64,000 bases of DNA from Hyphomicrobiales bacterium. Lineage in GTDB: Bacteria; Pseudomonadota; Alphaproteobacteria; Rhizobiales; Beijerinckiaceae. The stretch lies in assembly GCA_900470775.1 (NCBI GenBank), contig UCBZ01000040.1, forward strand, positions 295-64,294. The letters run 5' to 3'. Position numbers and translations under genes: made by a program. Every line of letters begins with the position of its first letter. Within the stretch, counting starts at the first letter, position 1. The notes beneath the pieces are model-generated. The model was not told the DNA's origin and did no database searches. It was given only the letters and a program-made list of their open reading frames with translations. Positions 25,178 through 32,733 of the stretch are shown here, piece by piece.

Positions 25178-27031
25178 TCAGTTGATCTTCACCATGGCAC
25201 CATTGATGATCACCAGCGCATCGCTGAGCACCTCCGTCTTGGCGATGCTCTTGATCGTGATCGTCGGCGAGGAGATCTCGATGCTCGCCGGCAGCATCTT
25301 GATGGTGCTCTCGCCGACCTTGAGGTTGATCTCGGTCAGGGCTTCGACGTCGAGCTTGCCCTGGTCGATCTTGAGCTTGTCGTTGCCCTGCTTCAGCGTG
25401 GTCTCGCGGGAGTAGCCTCCATCCTTGTATTCCGGCCCGATCTCGCGCGTTTCCTTGCTCTTGATCAGGACCTTGTGGTCCTTCTGGGCCTGCATGCTGA
25501 AGACTTCCTGGCCCTTGCGGTCCTCGAACTTGATCTCGTTGTAGAGCTCGGAAAATCCCTTTCCGTCGGTCGATTCCGATTTCAGGCCGGACTGGGTCTT
25601 GTTGTCGGGCAGCGAGTAGGGCGGCTTGTGCTGGTCGTTGACGACCGTGCCGGTGACCAGCGGCAGATCCGGATTGCCCTCGAGGAACTCGACCACGACC
25701 TCCTGGCCGATGCGTGGGATGACCTGTCCGCCCCAGCCCTTGCCGGACCACATCTGCGCGACGCGCGTTCGGCAGGAGGTCGAGTCGTCCTCGCGATCCC
25801 AGTGGAAGCGCAGATAGATGCGGCCGAACTCGTCGACGTCGATATCGCCTTCCTCACCCTTGTTCTTGTCGCCGACGACCTTGGCAGTGTGGGGACCGTA
25901 GACGGTCGGTCGGGGCGTCGTGAGCGGGGCGCGGAAGCGCCGGTCGCTCTTCTGTAGCTCGTAGGACCCGCTATAGACGGAATCGTCGGTGTTGCCGGAG
26001 CGGTAGCTTTGCCCGCTAAAGCCATGGCTTGCCCGGACGACGAGATATTCGATGTTCTCCGAGGTGAGCTGATGGGAGGACAGCGTCATCAATGCGCCTG
26101 GATAGAGGCTGGGCGCGTCGCCGGCAGCATGGCGGCGATCGTCCTGGGCCTGCGTGGCCTGGGCGCGGACCCGGGCGAAATGCTCGCCTTCGTCGCGCTT
26201 GATGTAGGTGCGCGGGTAATCATAGGCCTCGTAGGATTTCGCCTTGTCGAAGCCCGCCTCCGCCCGTGCCGTCAGGTCCGAGCCCGACTGCTGGAAATCG
26301 TAATCCTTGAGGGCGACCTTGCCGGTCCGCAGCCGCCTCATCGTCGACCAATGCGACATGTGCTCGATATGGCGCGGCATCCGGCTCGACAGCGGCATCA
26401 GCGGATAGGTCGTTGGGGCACCGAGATAGGTCGGCTGTGCGGCGGCCTTGACGGGATCATGCGAGGTCCGCGAATCCGAGAGGATCAGCTTGTGGTCGCC
26501 GTCGCTGTGCTTGAAATAGTAATAGACGCCGTACTGCTCCATCAGCCGCAGGACGAAGTCGAGATCGGTCTCGCGATACTGCACGCAGTAGTCGATCTTC
26601 GCCAGGCTATCGCTCGTGCGGTCGTCGAAGCTCGCGGTCTCCTCCTTGCCAAAGATCTGCTTGATGATGTCGATCGCGGTCTTGTTCTTGAAGATCCGGC
26701 AGTCGGCGCGCTGCGAGAGCAGCCAGAGCCAGGGCCGCAGCGTGAAGCGGTAAATATAAAGGTCGTTCTCCTTGCCGACCCACTGGGCATCGACAAGCGT
26801 GCCGTTGAACACCCGCTCGCTGCCATTCTTCAGGATCATCTTCACCGAGCATTTCTGGCTCATGATGCTCTGAAGATCAGCATTCTCAGTCTTGCTGCTG
26901 GCTTCGATTTCATAGGTAAACAATTCGCTCAATGCTTCATGAGCTTGAAACTGCATAAGTGAAAATTCATCTGGACCCAAAGGCGTCGTAAACGAAGCAG
27001 TTCTTTGGGACTGTCGAAGATCAGCGGCCAT
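25178..27031 (-). CDS. vgrG: T6SS spike protein VgrG (TssI)
   Basis: This 617-residue protein contains the gp27-like part (about 1-370; LFTYEIEASS, YCVQYRETDLDFVLRLMEQYGVYYYF) and the gp5-like OB fold (GDIDVDEFGRIYLRFHWDRE, CRTRVAQMWSGKGWG, PRIGQEVVVEFLEG). A beta-helical needle forms the end (SIEISSPTITIKSI). There is no C-terminal effector extension, so cargo must ride on PAAR, Hcp or adaptors. The ATG at 27031 is preferred to a TTG one codon upstream. The first 150 bases are less GC-rich than the rest of the gene. It heads the vgrG-DUF6931-tagH block and is divergent from the OmpA gene. Confidence 0.96.
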   Translation of the reverse strand: MAADLRQSQRTASFTTPLGPDEFSLMQFQAHEALSELFTYEIEASSKTENADLQSIMSQKCSVKMILKNGSERVFNGTLVDAQWVGKENDLYIYRFTLRPWLWLLSQRADCRIFKNKTAIDIIKQIFGKEETASFDDRTSDSLAKIDYCVQYRETDLDFVLRLMEQYGVYYYFKHSDGDHKLILSDSRTSHDPVKAAAQPTYLGAPTTYPLMPLSSRMPRHIEHMSHWSTMRRLRTGKVALKDYDFQQSGSDLTARAEAGFDKAKSYEAYDYPRTYIKRDEGEHFARVRAQATQAQDDRRHAAGDAPSLYPGALMTLSSHQLTSENIEYLVVRASHGFSGQSYRSGNTDDSVYSGSYELQKSDRRFRAPLTTPRPTVYGPHTAKVVGDKNKGEEGDIDVDEFGRIYLRFHWDREDDSTSCRTRVAQMWSGKGWGGQVIPRIGQEVVVEFLEGNPDLPLVTGTVVNDQHKPPYSLPDNKTQSGLKSESTDGKGFSELYNEIKFEDRKGQEVFSMQAQKDHKVLIKSKETREIGPEYKDGGYSRETTLKQGNDKLKIDQGKLDVEALTEINLKVGESTIKMLPASIEISSPTITIKSIAKTEVLSDALVIINGAMVKIN

Positions 27032-27067
27032 CAACGAAACCTCACGGTTCTAGATGCTATTTTGATA

Positions 27068-27096
27068 TTGACGTAGCGGATGGCGCGAGTCATAAT
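27068..27096 (+). promoter_or_regulatory. Strong sigma70-like promoter for the OmpA-tssA block
   Basis: TTGACG (27068-27073) and CATAAT (27091-27096) are separated by exactly 17 bases in an AT-richer stretch. The predicted transcript starts near 27103, about 45 bases before the OmpA ATG at 27148. Closest match to the consensus that I found in the window. Confidence 0.6.
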
Positions 27097-27147
27097 TTGC
27101 GCATTCAATCTTCATCCGCCCGTGCGAAGTTAAAACGGAGGGGGACC

Positions 27148-27705
27148 ATGCGCAAGCAGCCCACTATGACAGCCATCGCCATCCTTTCCGCTGGTTTTTA
27201 TGTGCTCCAGGCGCTGCCTGCGCAGGCGCAGACCTACAAGGCGGACGATATCGTCAAGCATTTCCAGCCGGCGACGCCGCAGCCGGGCCCGAGCGCGACG
27301 CGCGGGCTGTGCATCGGCACGGAGGCCGACTGCAACAAGGCCGGCCATGTCGTGAAGCCGGCCGCCGTGGCTGCTTTCGACCTGGTCGTGCGCTTCAAGT
27401 ACAATTCCGACGTGCTCGAGCCCGATGCGCGGGTCAATCTCGACGAGTTCGCCAAGGCGCTGAAGACGCCGCAGCTCGCATCGAGCAGCTTCATGGTCGA
27501 GGGGCATACCGATGCCGCCGGCCGGCCGGGCTACAATCTTGACCTGTCCGAGCGGCGGGCCCGGGCGGTGGTGCGCTATCTCAGCGAGCGTGGTGTCGAT
27601 ACCAGCAAGCTTGCCGCACGCGGCTACGGCCAGAGCAAGCCGGTCGTCCCTGACCCGTTCTCCGGCGACAACCGCCGTGTCGAGACCCGTCTGAAAAGCG
27701 AATGA
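27148..27705 (+). CDS. OmpA-family envelope protein encoded at the head of the T6SS sheath block
   Basis: This 185-residue protein has a signal peptide (MTAIAILSAGFYVLQALPAQAQ). A short N-terminal part with two Cys (LCIGTEADCNK) precedes an OmpA-like domain at about 80-185 (VVRFKYNSDVLEPDA, MVEGHTDAAG, LDLSERRARAV, RGYGQSKPV, DNRRVETR). It should bind peptidoglycan in the periplasm. The ATG at 27148 follows GGAGGGGGACC, an excellent ribosome-binding site. It stands 58 bases before tssA on the same strand. Because no TssJ is visible, it may help anchor the membrane complex, which is inference only. Confidence 0.82.
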   Translation: MRKQPTMTAIAILSAGFYVLQALPAQAQTYKADDIVKHFQPATPQPGPSATRGLCIGTEADCNKAGHVVKPAAVAAFDLVVRFKYNSDVLEPDARVNLDEFAKALKTPQLASSSFMVEGHTDAAGRPGYNLDLSERRARAVVRYLSERGVDTSKLAARGYGQSKPVVPDPFSGDNRRVETRLKSE

Positions 27706-27763
27706 GCGGCAAGGCGCCTCGGAGGCGGGGTGCCCCGCCGACGAGCCGCCGAACGCGTGACCG

Positions 27764-29215
27764 GTGAGTGCGATGGCGGCCTTGAATTTCGCTGAATTTG
27801 CGAACGCGATTTCCGACGACGATCCTTGTGGGCCGGATCTCGAGGACGATACCGATTTCATGAACACGATGGCGCGGCTCGAGGTCGTGCTGCCGGCGCA
27901 GTATTTCCGGCGCGACGATGACGGACGGCAGGTCGCGTTCGACCGCAGCGGCATCGAGTTCCCGGCAGCCTTCTCCGACATCGCCAAGCTGCTCGGGCGC
28001 TCCCGCGACCTGCGGGTCTTCGTTCTGGCGGGCAAGCTGTCGATCCTCAACCGCGATGTGGCGGCTTTCGCCGCTTGCCTAACGGCCATGGCCACGCTCC
28101 TGTCCGAACATTGGGAGGAGGTGCATCCGCGCGCCATGGACGGCGATTTCGTCATGCGCGAGGTCGCGCTGCAGAGCCTCGACGAATTGCCGACCGTCGT
28201 GCTGCCGCTGCAGCATGCGCCGCTGTTCGTGAGCCGGCGGATCGGGCCGTTCGCCTTCCGGAGCCAGCTTGTGGCCACGGGCGAGACCCGGTTGGTCGAG
28301 GGCGAGCAGCATCCCGATCAGGGCGTGATCCAGGCTGCGCTCACCGAGGCGGATATCGACGACCTGACGGCGACGCTCGCCCGAATTCGCGCGATCAGCG
28401 AGGCACTCGGCGCGATCAGCGCGATATGGCTCGAGAAGGTCGGGGCCGGTCATGCGCTCAGCTTTCCGCGCCTGTCGGCGCTGGTAGGTCAGATCGTCGC
28501 CTTCGTCGACGCGGCGGTCGCGCGGCGCGTGCCCGGCCATCAGGCGGCTCCGGGGGCGGAATCCACGCCCGGCGCCGCCGCTCCGGCGGTCCCCAACAGC
28601 TATGCGCCGGGGGCCTGCAACAGCATCCTTCAAGTGAAGGATACGCTGGCCGCCTGCCTCGGCTATTTTCGTCGCATGGAACCTTCCAGCCCGGCGGTCC
28701 TCCTGATCGGCCAGGCCCAGCAACTGATCGGCAAGTCCTTGATCGAGGTCATTCAGATCATGTTCCCGGAACACCTGGACAAGGCGGTCCTCGAGATCGG
28801 CGATCGTCCGCGGTTCCGGCTGCCGCTGGAGCGTCTCAGCGTCTCGGACGAGTCCTCCTATGAGGAGGAAACCTCGTATGAAGAGACATCGTATGACGAT
28901 GCTTCCGAAGAGGCTGACGCCGAAGCGGATGACGATGCCGACGCTTCCGATGAGGATGGCGCGAGCGAGGACGGTTCGGAGCCTGCCGAGCAGCCGCGTG
29001 CTGCGGCGCTGGAGAAGGCCGGCCTGAAGATCGAGAGCCGGTCGGCTGCGGTCGCGGGGATGAGGGCGGTCTCGGCATTCTATCGCCAGATCGAGCCCTC
29101 GCATCCGACGCCGCTGCTGATGGACAAGGCCTGCGCGCTTGCGCAACATGATTTCATGGCGCTTCTGGGCAACATCCTGCCCGATGTCGCCCAGATGCCG
29201 GAAGCCGACAGCTAG
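27764..29215 (+). CDS. tssA: T6SS protein TssA (ImpA) with duplicated C-terminal module
   Basis: This 483-residue protein has the ImpA N-terminal domain at about 5-150 (DDPCGPDLEDD, RDLRVFVLAGK, HWEEVHPRAMDGD). A helical middle follows, then the C-terminal TssA module seen twice: residues about 290-340 (YFRRMEPSSPAVLLIGQAQQ) and about 430-475 (FYRQIEPSHPTPLLMDKACA). An acidic Tyr/Ser repeat (SSYEEETSYEETSYDDASEE) and Ala/Asp/Glu run at about 363-405 separate them. TssA caps the growing tail and recruits the baseplate. The start is GTG at 27764; an ATG at 27773 is equally possible. It precedes tssB. Confidence 0.92.
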   Translation: MSAMAALNFAEFANAISDDDPCGPDLEDDTDFMNTMARLEVVLPAQYFRRDDDGRQVAFDRSGIEFPAAFSDIAKLLGRSRDLRVFVLAGKLSILNRDVAAFAACLTAMATLLSEHWEEVHPRAMDGDFVMREVALQSLDELPTVVLPLQHAPLFVSRRIGPFAFRSQLVATGETRLVEGEQHPDQGVIQAALTEADIDDLTATLARIRAISEALGAISAIWLEKVGAGHALSFPRLSALVGQIVAFVDAAVARRVPGHQAAPGAESTPGAAAPAVPNSYAPGACNSILQVKDTLAACLGYFRRMEPSSPAVLLIGQAQQLIGKSLIEVIQIMFPEHLDKAVLEIGDRPRFRLPLERLSVSDESSYEEETSYEETSYDDASEEADAEADDDADASDEDGASEDGSEPAEQPRAAALEKAGLKIESRSAAVAGMRAVSAFYRQIEPSHPTPLLMDKACALAQHDFMALLGNILPDVAQMPEADS

Positions 29216-29293
29216 GTCATTTTTTTGTATTCCGGTTGAACCGCGCACCAAGTTGGCGCGACTATATCGGTAGAGACCAAGAACGGTTAGGAT

Positions 29294-29314
29294 GTCACGT
29301 TACGTCGGCGTGAC
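29294..29314 (+). promoter_or_regulatory. Inverted repeat in the tssB leader
   Basis: GTCACG and CGTGAC flank nine bases, 24 bases upstream of the tssB ATG. A second palindromic stretch, CCAAGTTGG within CGCGCACCAAGTTGGCGCG, lies at about 29242-29260. Either could be an operator or an mRNA hairpin that tunes sheath expression. No convincing -10/-35 pair with normal spacing was found here. Confidence 0.35.
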
Positions 29315-29337
29315 GCCATTGCAGAGGGGCTGGTACA

Positions 29338-29871
29338 ATGGCCGGAGATTCAGGGCAGAAGTTCATCCGTCGCAACAGGCCGCCGCGGGTCCATATCACC
29401 TACGAGGACCCGTACAACGCGGAGCAGAAGGTCGAGCTGCCCTTCGTCATGGGCGTCATGGCCGACCTCTCGGGCAATGCCTCGGGGATCGAGAAGGCGG
29501 AGATTTCCCAGCGCAAGTTTCTTGACTTCGACATGGACAATTTCGACCAGCGCATGGCCGCGATCGAGCCCGGCGTCGCCTTCAACGTCCCCAACAAGCT
29601 CGGTGATGGCGGCGACAAGCTCTCGGTGGCGCTGAAGTTCTCGAAGTTCGACGATTTCAACCCGGCCGCGGTTGCCCGCCAGATCCCGGCGATGGCCAAG
29701 CTGCTGGAGGCGCGCGAACAGCTCGCCAACCTGGTCCGCTTCATGGACGGCAAGATGGCGGCGAGCGACCAGATCAAGGCGCTCCTCTCCGATCCCCAGC
29801 TCATGGCGGCGCTCAAGGATAAGCTTGGCGACAAGCCTTCCGACGGCGCTCCCGCCGAAGACTCCAAGTAA
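29338..29871 (+). CDS. tssB: T6SS contractile sheath small subunit TssB (VipA/ImpB)
   Basis: This 177-residue protein is of typical family length. It carries PPRVHITYEDPYNAE, ELPFVMGVMADLSGN, RKFLDFDMDNFD and a C-terminal helix (AKLLEAREQLANLVRFMDG) that packs with TssC in the sheath. Together with TssC it polymerises around the Hcp tube and contracts to fire the spike. It is followed by tssC after 15 bases. The ATG follows GAGGGGCTGG, and the conserved N-terminus begins right after it. Confidence 0.96.
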   Translation: MAGDSGQKFIRRNRPPRVHITYEDPYNAEQKVELPFVMGVMADLSGNASGIEKAEISQRKFLDFDMDNFDQRMAAIEPGVAFNVPNKLGDGGDKLSVALKFSKFDDFNPAAVARQIPAMAKLLEAREQLANLVRFMDGKMAASDQIKALLSDPQLMAALKDKLGDKPSDGAPAEDSK

Positions 29872-29886
29872 GCAAGCGAGGCGGCA

Positions 29887-31392
29887 ATGGCAGCGGAAGC
29901 ACAGACCCAGCAGCCCGGCGGCGCAGTCGCCGAGACCCGTGATCTCGACGAGTTCGCCTCGGTCCTGAAGCAGAGCTTCAAACCCAAGACCGAGCGGGCG
30001 GCGACCGAGGTCGAAGCCGGTATCGCGACCCTGGTCAACCAGGCGCTCTCGGACTCGACGCTCATCAAGAACGACGTGCTCGACACGATCGAGGAGATGA
30101 TCGCCAGGCTCGACGCCAAGCTGACGGAGCAGATGAACGAGGTGCTGCACGCACCGGAGTTCCAGCAGATCGAGAGTGCCTGGCGCGGGCTGAACTACCT
30201 GGTCTTCAACTCGGAGACCGATGCGCAGCTCAAGATCAAGGTGATGAACGTCTCGAAGAACGAGCTTTATCGCAATCTGAAGACCTATCCCGGCGCACGC
30301 TGGGACCAGAGCCCGCTGTTCAAGCAGGTCTATGAGCAGGAATTCGGTCAGCTCGGCGGACAGCCCTTCGGCTGCCTGATCGGCGACTACCACTTCAGCC
30401 ATGTGCCGACGGACGTGCAGCTGCTGCGCGACCTCTCCAAGGTCGCCGCCGCCGCCCACGCTCCCTTCTTCGCCGGCGCCGAGCCGACGCTGATGAGCAT
30501 GGACTCCTGGACCGAGCTGTCCAATCCGCGCGATCTCAGCAAGGTGTTCGACACGCCCGACTATGCGGCCTGGAAGGGCCTGCGCGATGCAGCCGACTCC
30601 CGCTATGTCGGCCTGTGCCTGCCGCGGGTGCTGTCGCGGGTGCCTTACGGCGCGAAATCGGAGCCGGTCGAGGAGTTCGCCTTCGAGGAGGACACCGACG
30701 GGCACAAGGGCGAGAACTACGCCTGGATGAACGCGGCCTATGCGATGGCCGTGAACATCAACCGCGCCTACAAGGAGTATGGCTGGTGCACGCGCATCCG
30801 CGGGGTGCAATCGGGCGGCGAGGTGCTGAACCTGCCGACCCACACCTTCCCGACGGACGATGGCGGCATCGACCTGAAATGCCCGACCGAGATCGCGATC
30901 AGCGACCGGCGCGAGGCGGAACTGGCCAAGGCCGGCCTGATCCCGCTGATCCATCGCAAGAACACCGACAAGGCCGCCTTCATCGGCGCCCAGTCGCTCT
31001 ACAAGCCCAAGGCGTTCTCGGGCCCCGACGGGGTGGCGGCGACGGCTTCGGACAATCTGTCTTCGCGCCTGCCCTACATGTTCGCAGTGTCGCGTTTCGC
31101 GCACTACCTGAAGTGCATGGTGCGCGACAAGGTCGGTTCCTACAAGGAAAAGGAGCCGCTGCGGCGCTGGCTGCAGGAATGGATCACCGATTATGTCGAC
31201 GGCGATCCGATCAATTCCAGCGAAGATACGAAGGCCCGGCGCCCGCTTTCCGATGCGCGCATCGATGTCTTCGAGGACGAGGAGAACCCTGGCTACTACT
31301 CGGCCAAGTTCTATCTCCGGCCGCACTTCCAGCTCGAGGGCATGGATATCGGTCTGAGCCTGGTCTCACGCCTGCCAGCTCCCAAGACGTGA
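29887..31392 (+). CDS. tssC: T6SS contractile sheath large subunit TssC (VipB/ImpC)
   Basis: This 501-residue protein is of typical family length. Visible blocks are IEEMIARLDAKLTEQMNEVLH, WRGLNYLVFNSE, GCLIGDYHFSH, LCLPRVLSRVPYG and the C-terminal AKFYLRPHFQLEGM. It forms the sheath wall with TssB; the contracted sheath is disassembled by ClpV. It is 15 bases downstream of tssB and upstream of hcp, with a 142-base gap before hcp that may contain a separate promoter or processing site. The start follows AGCGAGGCGGC. Confidence 0.97.
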   Translation: MAAEAQTQQPGGAVAETRDLDEFASVLKQSFKPKTERAATEVEAGIATLVNQALSDSTLIKNDVLDTIEEMIARLDAKLTEQMNEVLHAPEFQQIESAWRGLNYLVFNSETDAQLKIKVMNVSKNELYRNLKTYPGARWDQSPLFKQVYEQEFGQLGGQPFGCLIGDYHFSHVPTDVQLLRDLSKVAAAAHAPFFAGAEPTLMSMDSWTELSNPRDLSKVFDTPDYAAWKGLRDAADSRYVGLCLPRVLSRVPYGAKSEPVEEFAFEEDTDGHKGENYAWMNAAYAMAVNINRAYKEYGWCTRIRGVQSGGEVLNLPTHTFPTDDGGIDLKCPTEIAISDRREAELAKAGLIPLIHRKNTDKAAFIGAQSLYKPKAFSGPDGVAATASDNLSSRLPYMFAVSRFAHYLKCMVRDKVGSYKEKEPLRRWLQEWITDYVDGDPINSSEDTKARRPLSDARIDVFEDEENPGYYSAKFYLRPHFQLEGMDIGLSLVSRLPAPKT

Positions 31393-31534
31393 CCGTCACC
31401 TGACCAGCATGTGACGTTAGCAAGTAAGACTTCGGCGCTTCGGTCGATCGAGACCGGGCGCGCAGGAGAACTGCGTCCAGTATTCGGGTTCTACAAACCA
31501 AATCCCTCATCAGTCACAACCATTGGAGATGATC

Positions 31535-32017
31535 ATGGCTACCGACTTCCTTCTCGAAATCGACGGCATCAAGGGCGAAAGCAAGGACGACAAGCACAAG
31601 GATACGATCGAGGTCGATTCGTTTTCCTGGGGTGTCAGCAACGCCGGCTCGCATTCGGCCGGCCATGGTGGCGGCGCCGGCAAGGCGAGCTTCCAGGACA
31701 TCCATTTCACCTCGTCGGTCGGCAAGGCTTCGGCGAACCTGGCGATGTCCTGCGCCAGCGGCAAGCACATCAAGAAGGCCGTGCTCTTCGTCCGCAAGCA
31801 GGGCGAGACCCAGCAGGACTACTATGTGGTCACGCTCGAGGATCTGCTGGTGTCGAGCTACCAGTCCGGCGACGCCGCCGGCGGCTCGAGCGTCCCGACC
31901 GACCAGTTCTCGCTGAACTACGCCAAGATCAAGTACGAGTACAAGCCCCAGAAGCCCGACGGCTCGCTCGATGCGCCGGTCACCATGACCTGGGATATCA
32001 AGGCCAACAAGAAGTAA
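31535..32017 (+). CDS. hcp: T6SS tube protein Hcp (TssD)
   Basis: This 160-residue protein forms hexameric rings stacked into the inner tube, is secreted and can carry small effectors in its lumen. The sequence shows FLEIDGIKGES-like FLLEIDGIKGESKD, SFSWGVSN, a Gly/Ala/His-rich loop (SAGHGGGAGK) and DFSL-like DQFSLNYAKIKYEY near the end. The ATG at 31535 follows GGAGATGATC; the open frame upstream starts only at a TTG. It is followed at once by a strong intrinsic terminator, which fits high, partly independent expression. Confidence 0.96.
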   Translation: MATDFLLEIDGIKGESKDDKHKDTIEVDSFSWGVSNAGSHSAGHGGGAGKASFQDIHFTSSVGKASANLAMSCASGKHIKKAVLFVRKQGETQQDYYVVTLEDLLVSSYQSGDAAGGSSVPTDQFSLNYAKIKYEYKPQKPDGSLDAPVTMTWDIKANKK

Positions 32018-32024
32018 GCCCGAA

Positions 32025-32066
32025 GGCGGGTCGGTGTCGCGAAAGCGGTGCCGGCCCGCCGTTTTT
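32025..32066 (+). terminator. Rho-independent terminator after hcp
   Basis: GGCGGGTCGG pairs with CCGGCCCGCC (one G-U pair) across a 16-base loop, followed by GTTTTT. It begins eight bases after the hcp stop codon. Readthrough would supply tssE and the genes downstream, so it can act as an attenuator. Confidence 0.8.
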
Positions 32067-32179
32067 CATGGTGGCCGTTGCGGAGAAGCGCCGCGGCGGC
32101 CATCGTGCTTGCCTGGCTGCCATGACCGGCAGCTCCGTGACCGAGATGCGATCCGAGGCGTCATGAACGGCCCGAAGCG

Positions 32180-32728
32180 ATGAACGGCCCGATCTCCAGG
32201 AAGCGGCTGCGGCCGCCCTTGATGTTCGCGTTCCGCGAGGCGCATCTCGAAAAGGATGCGAAGGTCTCGCTCGACCTGCGCGATGCCGGGGGCGAGCGCG
32301 TCATCGCCAACCGCCGCGCCGCGCCGCGCGCCGCGATCACGGAGCCCAAGCTCAGGCGCGAGATCGCGATCGATCTCGAGGCGCTGGTCAACACCATCAA
32401 CCTCGGCTCGTCGCTCGATCTGTCCGGCTTCGAGCATGTCCGGAAGTCGATCCTGAATCACGGCTTTCCGGACCTGACGCGGCTGTCGATCGACGAGCAT
32501 CGCGTCGATCTGATCCGCGAGGACATGGCGGCCGTGCTGCTGGCCTACGAGCCCCGTCTGATCAAGGAATCGATCGCCGTCGAGCGCGATGACGGGCTGG
32601 ATGCCGCCGAACTCAAGGTGCGCTTTCTCGTCCGGGCGGACCTCAATTGCGAGCCGCTCAACGTGCCCGTCCAGTTCGTCGCCGATCTCGAACTCGACAC
32701 CGGCAAGATGGCGATCAGGAGCCGATAG
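32180..32728 (+). CDS. tssE: T6SS baseplate protein TssE
   Basis: This 182-residue gp25-like baseplate protein has an N-terminal region of about 50 residues, then the conserved block from REIAIDLEALVNTINLGSSLDL through SILNHGFPDLTRLSID to IREDMAAVLLAYEPRL, and a beta end (LKVRFLVRADL). It initiates sheath polymerisation at the baseplate. The start codon lies in a small direct repeat: ATGAACGGCCCGA occurs at 32163 and again at 32180, and the first copy reads into a stop after six codons. It is followed by tssF after five bases. Confidence 0.93.
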   Translation: MNGPISRKRLRPPLMFAFREAHLEKDAKVSLDLRDAGGERVIANRRAAPRAAITEPKLRREIAIDLEALVNTINLGSSLDLSGFEHVRKSILNHGFPDLTRLSIDEHRVDLIREDMAAVLLAYEPRLIKESIAVERDDGLDAAELKVRFLVRADLNCEPLNVPVQFVADLELDTGKMAIRSR

Positions 32729-32733
32729 GGGCG

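Noticed and set aside
29350..31326. A 658-residue minus-strand open frame over tssB and tssC
   Set aside because: It mirrors the codon pattern of the sheath genes and shows no recognisable motif; both sheath genes are unambiguous.
31393..31534. A dedicated hcp promoter
   Set aside because: The 142-base gap contains a small inverted repeat (31441-31456) but no -10/-35 or sigma54 motif with acceptable spacing, so no promoter is called.
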